This document shows positions 44,102 through 52,246 of a DNA stretch of 64,000 nt, one piece after another (position 1 is the stretch's first letter; every line of letters starts with the position of its first letter). A program made the translations under genes and the position numbers. The stretch is from Leptolyngbya subtilissima AS-A7. Its GTDB lineage: Bacteria > Cyanobacteriota > Cyanobacteriia > Phormidesmidales > Phormidesmidaceae. The notes below the pieces were generated by a model, which saw only the letters and a list, made by a program, of their open reading frames with translations, did no database searches and was not told the origin of the DNA. The DNA lies in NCBI RefSeq assembly GCF_039962255.1, contig NZ_JAMPKY010000003.1, positions 124,001 to 188,000 on the forward strand, read 5' to 3'.

Positions 44102-45526
44102 ATGACTGAAACATACCGATCCATGTCAACTGAAACGCTACTGCCTAGGCAGGCAGACACAACATCCCCGACCAAAACCGTTACAGCAGTCCGCAATCTT
44201 CAGACCGTCATTTGGGCAATTCTACAAAATTTTGGCGTATTGGCTTTATTGGCAATCGCCCTGCCCTTCAATTTGGCGATCGTGCTGGGGTCGCTTCTCT
44301 GGAGTCGGTTACGTCGTTCCTCACCTTCGATCATTGCAGCCGAGCAGCCAAAAAGCATCTTAATTGCAGGCGGCAGAATGACTAAGGCACTTCAGCTGGC
44401 CCGTTCATTTCATGCGGCTGGGCATCGGGCAATTTTGATTGATACAGAAAAGTTTTGGCATAGCGGCAATCAATATTCCAACGCGGTTGCGGCGTTTTAT
44501 ACCGTGCCCGATCCGGCAAAAGATTTGCAGGGTTATATCAATGCCCTGCAGGCGATCGCCCGGAGAGAGAAGATTGACTTGTTTATTCCCGTTGCAATTT
44601 TCTCTGTGCTTTACTACGACGGAATGACAGAGCATCCATTAGCAGACTATTGTGAGGTCTGTCATTTTGACGCTGAAACGATTCGGATGCTGGATGATAA
44701 ATTTGCCTTTGCAGAACAGGCGCGATCGCTCGCTTTGACCGTGCCAAAGTCCTATCAAATTACATCCCCAGAACAGGTCTTAAACTTCGACTTTTCTAAA
44801 GAGAAGCGAAAGTATATTCTCAAAAGTATTCCCTACGATTCTAAACATCGGCTCGATCTGACCAAACTGCCTTGTGAAACCTCAGAAGCTACGGCTACAT
44901 TCGTGAATGGTTTACCCATCAGCGAAGCCAAGCCCTGGATTCTGCAAGAGTTCATTCCAGGGCAGGAATATTGCACCCACAGCACCGTTCGCGACGGTCG
45001 ATCAACGCTCTACTGCTGTTGCAAATCCTCCGCCTTCCAGGTGAATTATCAGCAGGTTGATAAACCCGAAATCGTCGCTTGGGTCGAAAGGTTTTTGTCG
45101 GCTGTTCCAGGCTACGGGCAGGCTTCTTTTGACTTGATTCAAGCCGAAGACGGAACGGTTTATGCGATCGAGTGTAACCCCCGCACCCACTCGGCACTCA
45201 CCATGTTTTATAACCATCCCGGTGTTGCCGACGCTTACCTCAATCCCACAGCTTCCCTAGAACCCCTGCAACCGCTCACGAGCAGCAAACCTACGTACTG
45301 GCTTTACCACGAACTCTGGCGGTTAAACGAGGTGCGATCGCTCCAACAACTGCAACGCTGGTTCAGCAATATCTGGCAGGGTAAGGAAGCCATTTTCATG
45401 GTGAATGACCCGCTCCCGTTCTTGATGGTGCACCACTGGCAAATTCCCCTGCTGCTGCTCAATAGTTTGAGGAAGCTGAGGAGTTGGATTCGCATTGATT
45501 TTAATATTGGAGAATTGATTGAGTAA
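44102..45526 (+). CDS. mysC: 4-deoxygadusol-glycine ligase, ATP-grasp (mycosporine-glycine synthase)
   Basis: 474 residues from ATG 44102 (MTETYRSMS), chosen over an in-frame TTG at 44081. N-terminal membrane-like helix FGVLALLAIALPFNLAIVLG (about 42-61), as in known MysC, then the carboxylate-amine ligase domain: ILIAGGRMTKALQLARSFHAAGH, RKYILKSIPYDSKHRLDL, WILQEFIPGQEYCTHS, and IECNPRTHSALTMFYNHPG (metal-binding ATP-grasp end). It joins glycine to 4-deoxygadusol to give mycosporine-glycine. No mysD (D-Ala-D-Ala ligase-like) or mysE (NRPS) follows; the next gene is on the other strand. Confidence 0.93.
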   Translation: MTETYRSMSTETLLPRQADTTSPTKTVTAVRNLQTVIWAILQNFGVLALLAIALPFNLAIVLGSLLWSRLRRSSPSIIAAEQPKSILIAGGRMTKALQLARSFHAAGHRAILIDTEKFWHSGNQYSNAVAAFYTVPDPAKDLQGYINALQAIARREKIDLFIPVAIFSVLYYDGMTEHPLADYCEVCHFDAETIRMLDDKFAFAEQARSLALTVPKSYQITSPEQVLNFDFSKEKRKYILKSIPYDSKHRLDLTKLPCETSEATATFVNGLPISEAKPWILQEFIPGQEYCTHSTVRDGRSTLYCCCKSSAFQVNYQQVDKPEIVAWVERFLSAVPGYGQASFDLIQAEDGTVYAIECNPRTHSALTMFYNHPGVADAYLNPTASLEPLQPLTSSKPTYWLYHELWRLNEVRSLQQLQRWFSNIWQGKEAIFMVNDPLPFLMVHHWQIPLLLLNSLRKLRSWIRIDFNIGELIE

Positions 45527-45583
45527 GGATCTGCTGGTTCTGACTCAGTTTGGTAAAATCTTCTCGAAGCCGTGCATGGCTTA

Positions 45584-46273
45584 CTACTCAGCTAACTTGG
45601 GAAGAAATGAAAGATCAACGAAGTATTTTTTAGGATTTTCTCTCTCGATAAACACGGTAATTGGGTCACCTGTCATAAATTCGGATGGGTCATACCATAA
45701 GCAGCTGCTCTTGAATACGTGTATCTCTGTAGTAGACGGATTCTGCCATTGCGTCATGATCCGGAAAGGGTGATTTCCATTGACCGATACCGTAGTATCA
45801 ACGTCTATGTTCTTAAATTTGGTCTCAATGGGAGTTCCCTGCTGCCTCAAATATTTTTCCTCACGTTCTTTCACCATGGGCACAACGAGGAGGCCAGTGC
45901 CAACTGTAGAAAATATGCTGCCTAGTGCACCTAAAATAGTTGGCAAACCCCACAATGAAAAGAATCCATTAATTTCAGCTTTCTGTGGATTGTCTGGCAG
46001 ATAAAAAATCTCTACTGCTTGCCCCTTTGAGTAACTTGGCGGGTTAGAGCCTGACAACGAGGTGAACTCAATTTCTTCGCCTTCTTGACTAACAAAAACC
46101 ACAACCGGCTGGTACGTTACTGAATCGTCTGATTGAGACCGTATCAGCTCTATCACCGTCCCTTCTGTTTTGATGGCATCTTTGAGGAAGGTGTTGGTAT
46201 TTGTGTATGTGAAGAATGTGGCTGCCAACATGCCAATTCCGGTTAAAAGGAAAGGGTATCCTATTGCTTTCAT
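45584..46273 (-). CDS. DUF3592 membrane protein
   Basis: 229 residues. An N-terminal helix (IGYPFLLTGIGMLAATFF), an extracytoplasmic-like domain with TEGTVIELIRSQSDDSVTYQPVVVF and IEFTSLSGSNPPSYSKGQAVEIFYLPDNPQKAEI (DUF3592 pattern), and a second helix LPTILGALGSIFSTVGTGLLVVP. A repeat of the same domain style occupies the C terminus (NIDVDTTVSVNGNHPFRI ... FMTGDPITVFIERENPKKYFVD). Function unknown. It is convergent with mysC, with a 57-bp gap. Confidence 0.8.
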   Translation of the reverse strand: MKAIGYPFLLTGIGMLAATFFTYTNTNTFLKDAIKTEGTVIELIRSQSDDSVTYQPVVVFVSQEGEEIEFTSLSGSNPPSYSKGQAVEIFYLPDNPQKAEINGFFSLWGLPTILGALGSIFSTVGTGLLVVPMVKEREEKYLRQQGTPIETKFKNIDVDTTVSVNGNHPFRIMTQWQNPSTTEIHVFKSSCLWYDPSEFMTGDPITVFIERENPKKYFVDLSFLPKLAE

Positions 46274-46505
46274 CGTTTCGGCTCAACTGCGGGTGATTTA
46301 GTGCTTTGGCTGGCAACCTGTGCTGGTTTTAGGGAGGCTGCTGTACTAAGTAGTAAGTGAATTTAGCGTTCCCAAAGGGTGTCATTTATCACTAACGAGA
46401 GCGCTCTCTTTTCTGCCAAAAGGTAACAGTCACCGCAATCGCTCCTACTACAGCGGCGATCGCCTTGCAAATGTTGTAGAGATTGCTGGGGCGATCGCAA
46501 TACTC

Positions 46506-46688
46506 GTGTTTACCGTCGTCAACTCAAGGGAGAAGACCTCACTGAAGCTGACCTACTTCCCCAATGCCGACACTCTATATATTGATCTAGCCGATCGCCC
46601 CAGTGCCGAATCAGAAGGGCTGAACGAGAACCTAATTATTGACCTAGACAATGAGGGCCGCCCGGTAGGCATTACAGTCAGACCGTAA
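46506..46688 (+). CDS. DUF2283-type small protein
   Basis: A 60-residue frame from GTG 46506. KLTYFPNADTLYIDLADRPSAES and NLIIDLDNEGRPVGITV match the DUF2283 pattern (YDxEADALYIxL ... DxDxxGxxVGIE). The first dozen residues may not be translated. Proteins of this group are often found beside toxin-like DUF4258 genes, and the 65 bp upstream could hold a truncated partner, but no intact one is seen. Confidence 0.6.
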   Translation: MFTVVNSREKTSLKLTYFPNADTLYIDLADRPSAESEGLNENLIIDLDNEGRPVGITVRP

Positions 46689-46965
46689 GCACCCCTGCTA
46701 TAGACGTGAGCCTGCCAAGGGAATTACTCCCGACATCGGCAGCGAACTAGCTCGGCGTTACGGGTAAAGATTAAAATTCATTGAGGCGATCGCATCCCAA
46801 TCCTCCACCCATAACCCGCTATCCCAAATAGGATGCTGCTAACTTGAAGGGTTTATCCGGCAATGCACCTGGTATGCATCCGGGTGCATCCGGCAATACA
46901 CCCTGTTTTTGGATCTCCACACAACCCGCTATCCTAGAGAATGTGCTGCACCCGGTGAAGACTCA

Positions 46966-48174
46966 ATGGATACCAAGGCCTTTAAGCGCTCTCTCAACCA
47001 CTCCGATAAGTACTTTCGCCAAGGGTTTGGCCACGGGGAAGACGTCGCCGGGCAGATGCAGACCGAGTACAACAGCGGGCTAATCCAGGAAATCCGCGAT
47101 CGCAGCTACACCCTCACTCGCGGCAACGTCACCATCAAGCTGGCCCAGTCCTTTGGCTTTTGCTGGGGAGTCGAGCGAGCGGTGGCCATGGCCTACGAAA
47201 CCCGTCAGCACTTCCCCACCGAGCGCATTTGGATCACCAACGAAATCATCCACAACCCCAGCGTCAACCAGCGCCTCAAAGACATGGCGGTGGAGTTCAT
47301 TGAAGTAGTAGACGGCGAGAAAGATTTCTCTATTGTCGGCCAAGGCGACGTGGTAATTCTCCCCGCCTTTGGAGCCAGCGTGCAGGAAATGCAGCTGCTC
47401 AACGACAAGGGCTGCACCATCGTTGACACTACCTGCCCCTGGGTTTCTAAGGTGTGGAACACCGTCGAAAAACATAAGAAACGCGACCACACCTCCATCA
47501 TCCACGGCAAGTACAACCACGAAGAAACCGTGGCCACCAGCTCCTTTGCGGGCAAGTACCTAGTGGTGCTGAATCTAGATCAGGCAAACTACGTGGCCGA
47601 CTACATTCTCAACGGCGGCGACAAAGCCGAATTTATGGCCAAGTTTGGCAATGCCTGCTCCCCTGGGTTTGACCCCGACACCGACCTCGATCGCATCGGT
47701 GTTGCCAACCAGACCACCATGCTCAAGGGCGAAACCGAGCAAATCGGCAAACTATTCGAGCACACTATCTTGAAGAAATTTGGTCCCCAGGCCCTCAACG
47801 ACCACTTTCTCAGCTTCAACACCATCTGCGACGCCACCCAAGAGCGCCAAGATGCCATGTTTGAGCTAGTGGATGAAAAGCTCGATTTGATGGTGGTGAT
47901 CGGCGGCTACAACTCGTCAAACACTACTCACTTGCAAGAAATTGCGATCGATCGCAGCATTCCCTCGTACCACATCGACAGCGCCAGCCGCATTGGCCCC
48001 GGCAACCGCATCGAGCACAAGCCGCTCCATGGTGACCTAACGGTGACGGAAAACTGGCTGCTCGATGGCCCCATTACCGTGGGCGTCACCTCTGGCGCTT
48101 CGACCCCCGATCGCTCGGTGGAAGAGACTATCGCGCATATTTTTGCTATCAAGGCCGATATGGCCGTGGTTTAG
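46966..48174 (+). CDS. ispH: 4-hydroxy-3-methylbut-2-enyl diphosphate reductase
   Basis: 402 residues from ATG 46966 ([20 protein letters not shown]), the typical cyanobacterial/plant-type start; an upstream frame of 19 more codons is considered non-translated. It catalyses the last MEP-pathway step to IPP and DMAPP with a [4Fe-4S] cluster. The three cluster cysteines are visible in [22 protein letters not shown] and [11 protein letters not shown], and the substrate loop [13 protein letters not shown] is near the C terminus. Confidence 0.95.
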   Translation: MDTKAFKRSLNHSDKYFRQGFGHGEDVAGQMQTEYNSGLIQEIRDRSYTLTRGNVTIKLAQSFGFCWGVERAVAMAYETRQHFPTERIWITNEIIHNPSVNQRLKDMAVEFIEVVDGEKDFSIVGQGDVVILPAFGASVQEMQLLNDKGCTIVDTTCPWVSKVWNTVEKHKKRDHTSIIHGKYNHEETVATSSFAGKYLVVLNLDQANYVADYILNGGDKAEFMAKFGNACSPGFDPDTDLDRIGVANQTTMLKGETEQIGKLFEHTILKKFGPQALNDHFLSFNTICDATQERQDAMFELVDEKLDLMVVIGGYNSSNTTHLQEIAIDRSIPSYHIDSASRIGPGNRIEHKPLHGDLTVTENWLLDGPITVGVTSGASTPDRSVEETIAHIFAIKADMAVV

Positions 48175-48180
48175 GAAAAC

Positions 48181-48336
48181 TTAGTAGCTCACAAAGTCCT
48201 CGTCCCTCTCCCCCAGCCCCTCTCCCAGGGAGGAGAGGGGAGCCGGAAACAAACTTTAAAGTCCCTCTCCCAGCTTGGGAGAGGGACTTAGGGTGAGGGC
48301 TGGATTATGGAAGAAAGCGTATTTATGATCTACTGA
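48181..48336. mobile_element. MITE-like element, copy 2 (156 bp, inverted relative to copy 1)
   Basis: The end at 48336 is the reverse complement of TCAGTAGATCATAAA. The other end is TTAGTAGCTCACAAAGTCC (48181). The interior carries the same palindromes as copy 1 (CCCCTCTCCCAGGGAGGAGAGGGG, CCCTCTCCCAGCTTGGGAGAGGG). It follows the ispH stop by 6 bp, so it will lie in the ispH 3' transcript. Confidence 0.75.
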
Positions 48337-48472
48337 AACTAGGCTGGCATCGTGAGACCGACAGCGGCTTACCTCGCTATGGTTGATAATGTGCAATTGC
48401 CCTCCTAGGTCGCTTTGACCATCGCCGCCAGACTAAAATAACAGTGTGCCGCTATAGGTTGAGGCCAGAGCC

Positions 48473-48670
48473 ATGACCACCGCCACTACCCTCAAAGACC
48501 AAATTCTAGAAGCGATCGATCATCTGCCCGCGGAAACGCTGGCCGAAATTTTGGTCTATGTGCAGGGGTTGAGAACCGACTCAAACGTGGATCAAGACCA
48601 GGTGTGGCAAGCCTATCTAGAGTCTGAGAAAGAACGTGAAGAGGTATATCGTCGCCTTGCCGACTCCTAA
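48473..48670 (+). CDS. Small putative antitoxin (DUF2281-like)
   Basis: A 65-residue protein with LKDQILEAIDHLPAETLAEILVYVQGLR as a short helical unit and an acidic C terminus (ESEKEREEVYRRLADS). It resembles the DUF2281 family of small proteins encoded before toxins. Its last 35 bp overlap the Doc-like gene, the usual antitoxin-toxin arrangement. Not of the Phd type normally paired with Doc. Confidence 0.7.
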   Translation: MTTATTLKDQILEAIDHLPAETLAEILVYVQGLRTDSNVDQDQVWQAYLESEKEREEVYRRLADS

Positions 48671-49052
48671 GTTTTTAGATGCAGAAGCCGTTCTGCGGCT
48701 CCATGCAAGGCAAATTGAGCGGTTTGGGGGTACTGCTGGCGTGCGAGATGCAGGTCTGCTAGATTCAGCTTTAGCTCAGCCTCAGGCCACCTTTGACGGC
48801 GAGCTACTACATCCGACCCTGACGGAGCAGGCGGCAGCGTATCTATATCATTTGTCCAAAAATCATCCTTTTGTAGATGGCAACAAGCGCACAGCGTTTG
48901 CGGTGATGGATACCTTTTTGCGGCTGAATGGTAAACGGCTGCTGTTGACGAATGACGACGTTTACGATTTGGTGATGCAGGTCGCCCAGGGCCAGATCGA
49001 CAAACCTACGTTGGTCATTCTCCTTGCGGCCGCTATCCAAAGCTTGCCCTAG
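48636..49052 (+). CDS. Doc/Fic-family toxin
   Basis: 138 residues from GTG 48636. The catalytic Fic motif HPFVDGNKRTAF is at residues 77-88 (H77, D81, N83, K84, R85), in the Doc form. Doc phosphorylates EF-Tu and stops translation; a Fic adenylyltransferase normally has xGNGR at the end, whereas here it is GNKR as in Doc. The core N terminus is FLDAEAVLRLHARQIERFGG. Encoded after and overlapping its putative antitoxin. Confidence 0.85.
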   Translation: MKRYIVALPTPKFLDAEAVLRLHARQIERFGGTAGVRDAGLLDSALAQPQATFDGELLHPTLTEQAAAYLYHLSKNHPFVDGNKRTAFAVMDTFLRLNGKRLLLTNDDVYDLVMQVAQGQIDKPTLVILLAAAIQSLP

Positions 49053-49119
49053 GATGAAGTCTCCCCTGTCTGAGACCGTGAATCAGGCTAACCTGGGATA
49101 GAACATCTGTTCCCTGCCC

Positions 49120-50424
49120 ATGGCTGTATCCCCATCCAAATCTGCTAAAGCTGACCTGGCGCTCACCGCCGAGCAAGAGGCCGCTCTGGATGCTCTGGAC
49201 GCCTTTGTGCAGGGCACCGAAAAGCTGTATCTGCTAACCGGCTACGCAGGTACGGGCAAAACGACGCTGCTTCAGGTATTTGTGAACGGGCTGCGCGATC
49301 GCGGCGACGATCGCCCCATTGTGCTCAGCGCCTTCAGCAACAAAGCCACCAAGGTGCTGGCGGCGATGGCGGCCCAGTGGCGGCTCGATATTGACGCCAT
49401 GACCTGCTGCAAGCTGTTGGGCCTGCGCCCGGTGATCGACGAAGAGAACGGCAAGCAGGTGTTTGCGATCGATCGCCAGCAGGCCAGCCAGATCGATCGC
49501 TACCGCCTGGTGATCATCGACGAATGCTCGATGATCAACCAGGAGTTGTGGGATCTGCTGGTGAATGCCGTGTCGAACCTGTACCGGGGCACCCAGATTT
49601 TATTCGTAGGCGATTCGGCCCAGTTGCCGCCGGTCAACGAGCCTGAGTCGGCCTGCTTTCGGCAGATCATTCACAAATCACAGCTTACCGAGGTGGTGCG
49701 CTATGGCGGCGCGATCGGCGTGATCGCTGAAGACATTCGCCGCAACCTGGAGCGCGATGCCCTGCCCCACTTTGCCAACGACACCAACGCCGACAATACC
49801 GAAGGCTGCTTTGTGCTGCCCCGCCAAGCCTGGCACGATCTGCTGATTCGCGCCTTTACCAGCCCCGCCTATCAGAAAAATCCTGACCAGGTGCGCGCCC
49901 TGGCCTACACCAACCGCCGGGTGGCCCAGCTCAACCACACCATTCGCGCCGCCATCTACGGCCCCAACGCTAAGCGATTTGTGCCCGGCGATCGCCTCAT
50001 CGCCGTTAATCCCTGTTTAGAAAAAGAGGCGGTCGTGCTGCCCACCTCCGCCGAGTGCGAGGTGCTCAACATTGCCCGAGGTCGCGAGGGCGAGTGGCCA
50101 CTGTGGATGCTCGAAGTCGAGACCGAAACCGGCGACTACAAGACCCTGCAGGTATTGCACGAGTCGGGCCAAGCCGAGTTCAAAACCAGGCTCGACTTTC
50201 TTGCCAAAGAAAAGCGCTGGATGGAATTTTGGGATTTGCAGCAGCGCTTCCACGCCGTTGACTACGCCTATAGCCTCACCATTCACAAAAGCCAGGGGTC
50301 AACCTTTCAAGATGTGTTTGTGGATGTGCCGTCGATGGCTGCTAACCGCAACGCGATCGAGCGCAATCAGCTCTGCTATGTCGCTTTCACTCGCGCTGCC
50401 AAACGGCTGTTTTTGTATCAATAA
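49120..50424 (+). CDS. ATP-dependent RecD-like DNA helicase
   Basis: 434 residues. Walker A GYAGTGKTTLLQVF (about 42-55), Walker B-like YRLVIIDECSMINQ (about 128-141), QILFVGDSAQLPPV, and the C-terminal UvrD-like segment YSLTIHKSQGSTFQDVFVD with LCYVAFTRAAKRLFLY at the end. This is a superfamily 1 helicase (RecD2/Dda group), likely in DNA repair or replication-fork repair. No RecBC partner is nearby; single gene. Confidence 0.87.
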   Translation: MAVSPSKSAKADLALTAEQEAALDALDAFVQGTEKLYLLTGYAGTGKTTLLQVFVNGLRDRGDDRPIVLSAFSNKATKVLAAMAAQWRLDIDAMTCCKLLGLRPVIDEENGKQVFAIDRQQASQIDRYRLVIIDECSMINQELWDLLVNAVSNLYRGTQILFVGDSAQLPPVNEPESACFRQIIHKSQLTEVVRYGGAIGVIAEDIRRNLERDALPHFANDTNADNTEGCFVLPRQAWHDLLIRAFTSPAYQKNPDQVRALAYTNRRVAQLNHTIRAAIYGPNAKRFVPGDRLIAVNPCLEKEAVVLPTSAECEVLNIARGREGEWPLWMLEVETETGDYKTLQVLHESGQAEFKTRLDFLAKEKRWMEFWDLQQRFHAVDYAYSLTIHKSQGSTFQDVFVDVPSMAANRNAIERNQLCYVAFTRAAKRLFLYQ

Positions 50425-50515
50425 TCTTCCTGCCGTAGAAATGCTTCAGCGGTGCGTTATGGCCAAGCGCAGGTGATGTGTGGTCACCCAATCCGGCCTG
50501 CGGCCTAACAGCACC

Positions 50516-51133
50516 CTACTCCCCCACTTCTCTGATCACAACCTCATCCCCTGCTGCCAGGCCCAGCTCAGCGGCGCGCCCGGACCGTAGCTCAATCACG
50601 TGATCCACTAGCTGATTGCCCGGGCCATAGGTGGGGCAAGGATCAGCGGTGCAGGGAGGTGCCTCCGCCAGACCTACGATCTGCCCTTGGTAGACAAACA
50701 CCATGTCCAGCGCCACTGGCACATTCTTCATCCAAAAGCTCACTGGGCGAGGCCGACCCATGGGAAACAGCATGCCGCGATCGCCGGGCAGCGCATCGCG
50801 ATACATCAGCCCTAGGGCCTGCTGCTGTGGGGTGGTCGCCACTTCTAGAAAAATCTCTTCACCGCCCAGGGTCGTAACCGCTGTGACGGCAAGCTGTTGG
50901 CCGCGAGGGTCAGCCATAGGGGTTTCGGTGGCAGTCGGCGTTGATGGGGTGTTGTCGGTCGTAGACGGTGGCTCAGCTGTAGAAGGGGTTGGCCCGCACC
51001 CGGCCCCCAACACCAGCGCGCTGAGCATCAAACTCAAGGCCATACCCTGCCGCAGCCATAGATAAAGCCGTTGGGAAGCCAAACCAGCAAAACGATAGGA
51101 CATGGAAAAACCAGGAAATGCAACTGTGGGCAC
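50516..51133 (-). CDS. DUF192 lipoprotein
   Basis: 205 residues. Lipobox ALVLGAGCGPT (cysteine near residue 46), a Thr/Pro-rich tether, then a DUF192 domain of about 110 residues: EVATTPQQQALGLMYRDALPGDRGMLFPM, FWMKNVPVALDMVFVYQGQIVG and YVLEL-like VIELRSGRAAELGLAAGDEV. The domain is a small beta-barrel of unknown function. The N terminus before the lipobox is long (about 45), so a later start may apply. Confidence 0.85.
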   Translation of the reverse strand: MPTVAFPGFSMSYRFAGLASQRLYLWLRQGMALSLMLSALVLGAGCGPTPSTAEPPSTTDNTPSTPTATETPMADPRGQQLAVTAVTTLGGEEIFLEVATTPQQQALGLMYRDALPGDRGMLFPMGRPRPVSFWMKNVPVALDMVFVYQGQIVGLAEAPPCTADPCPTYGPGNQLVDHVIELRSGRAAELGLAAGDEVVIREVGE

Positions 51134-51180
51134 CCAACCAGGGCGCTAACATTCTAGTCGTTCACCCGGTAACTATTGGC

Positions 51181-51229
51181 CCCCACCCATCCACCCATCT
51201 ACCCGTCCACTCATCCACTCACCAACCGA
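51181..51229. repeat. C-rich copy of the ACCCATCC repeat
   Basis: CCCACCCATCCACCCATCTACCCGTCCACTC-type units lie between the minus-strand regulator stop at 51230 and the divergently read lipoprotein start region. It reads C-rich on plus and is the fifth locus of the family. Confidence 0.75.
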
Positions 51230-51925
51230 CTAACTCTCCCGCAGCACGTACCCCACACCCCGCACGGTCTGAATCAGGCGCTTGTCGTCTTCGCCGTCAA
51301 TTTTAAGGCGCAGGTAGCGTACATAAACCTCAATCACATTCGACTCACCCACAAAGTCGTAGCCCCAGACATTCTCCAAAATCTGCTCGCGGGGCAGCAC
51401 CTCGCGGGGGTGCTCCATCATATATTTGAGCAGCTCAAATTCTTTCATCGTCAGCTCAATGACGCGATCGCCCCGCAGCGCTTGGCGATTGTCTAAGTCC
51501 AGCGTCAGGTCGCCAAAGCGCAGGTGCTCGACCTCTCCTGGGGCTGACTGCAGGTAGAGCTGCACAATTTTTAAGAAGGCGTCGGCGCGGTAGGGTTTGA
51601 GAAAGTAGTCGTCGGCGCCGCACTCGAGGCAGGCTACCCGGTCTTCGAGGCTGTCTTTGGCCATCAGCAGCACAATCGGCGATTTGATGCCCTGGCTGCG
51701 CAGGGTTTGGCACAGCGCCAGCCCCGACTCGCCCCCCAGTAAGCGATCGACTACAACTAGCGCCGGGTGGCTCTCAGTCGCTAGGGCAAGGCCTGCCTTA
51801 GCACTGCTGGCCACTACGGGATGATAGCCGGACTCTTGGAGGTCAAACTCCATCTGGCGAATTTGGCCCTCGTTGGTGCCCACCAGCAAAATGTGGGTGC
51901 CCTGATCGGCGATAGATGTGCCCAT
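51230..51925 (-). CDS. OmpR/PhoB-family response regulator with atypical receiver
   Basis: 231 residues from ATG 51925 (MGTSIADQG); a TTG six codons earlier is not preferred. Receiver at about 11-125: phosphoacceptor D60 (LVVVDRLLG) and K110 (FLKPY) are kept. The acidic pair is replaced by G16-T17 (ILLVGTNE) and the conserved Thr/Ser by M88. The winged-helix domain has LTMKEFELLKYMMEHPREVL and NVIEVYVRYLRLKI. Such atypical receivers in cyanobacteria include NblR, but the assignment is not proved. No histidine kinase is next to it. Confidence 0.83.
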   Translation of the reverse strand: MGTSIADQGTHILLVGTNEGQIRQMEFDLQESGYHPVVASSAKAGLALATESHPALVVVDRLLGGESGLALCQTLRSQGIKSPIVLLMAKDSLEDRVACLECGADDYFLKPYRADAFLKIVQLYLQSAPGEVEHLRFGDLTLDLDNRQALRGDRVIELTMKEFELLKYMMEHPREVLPREQILENVWGYDFVGESNVIEVYVRYLRLKIDGEDDKRLIQTVRGVGYVLRES

Positions 51926-52246
51926 AGGATTTAAACGTCTCAACGCCTGGGGCTTGGGTCAGCGATTCATCGAGTCAGCGTTTCACAGACAACGCCTGCA
52001 AAGGATCGCGATCGATTATAGCGCGGCACTCTGGGCGGCACGGTAGTTAGAGAAACGACCGCTGCTGCCGCTAGAGCGATCGCTGCTAGAAAACAGTATT
52101 AAACCCCTTTTTTCCTCAGTTGCCCCCTCTAAGTGCCCATTGTTACCGTTAGTAACGGGGGCAAAAACCCTCACCAAATCTTCCCCTTGCTTCTTAATTG
52201 TGTGTGTTAGATTGGGCGTAATTTGCTGCTAGAACCTATATCACAC
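51926..52246. other. Divergent intergenic region (regulator / protease)
   Basis: About 320 bp holding promoters for both flanking genes. The one notable element is the CCGTTA-G-TAACGG dyad near its centre. No coding region is seen. Confidence 0.4.
52146..52158. promoter_or_regulatory. CCGTTA-G-TAACGG palindrome before the protease gene
   Basis: A perfect 6-bp dyad around a single base, about 90 bp upstream of the protease ATG. Possible operator; no regulator assigned. Confidence 0.3.
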
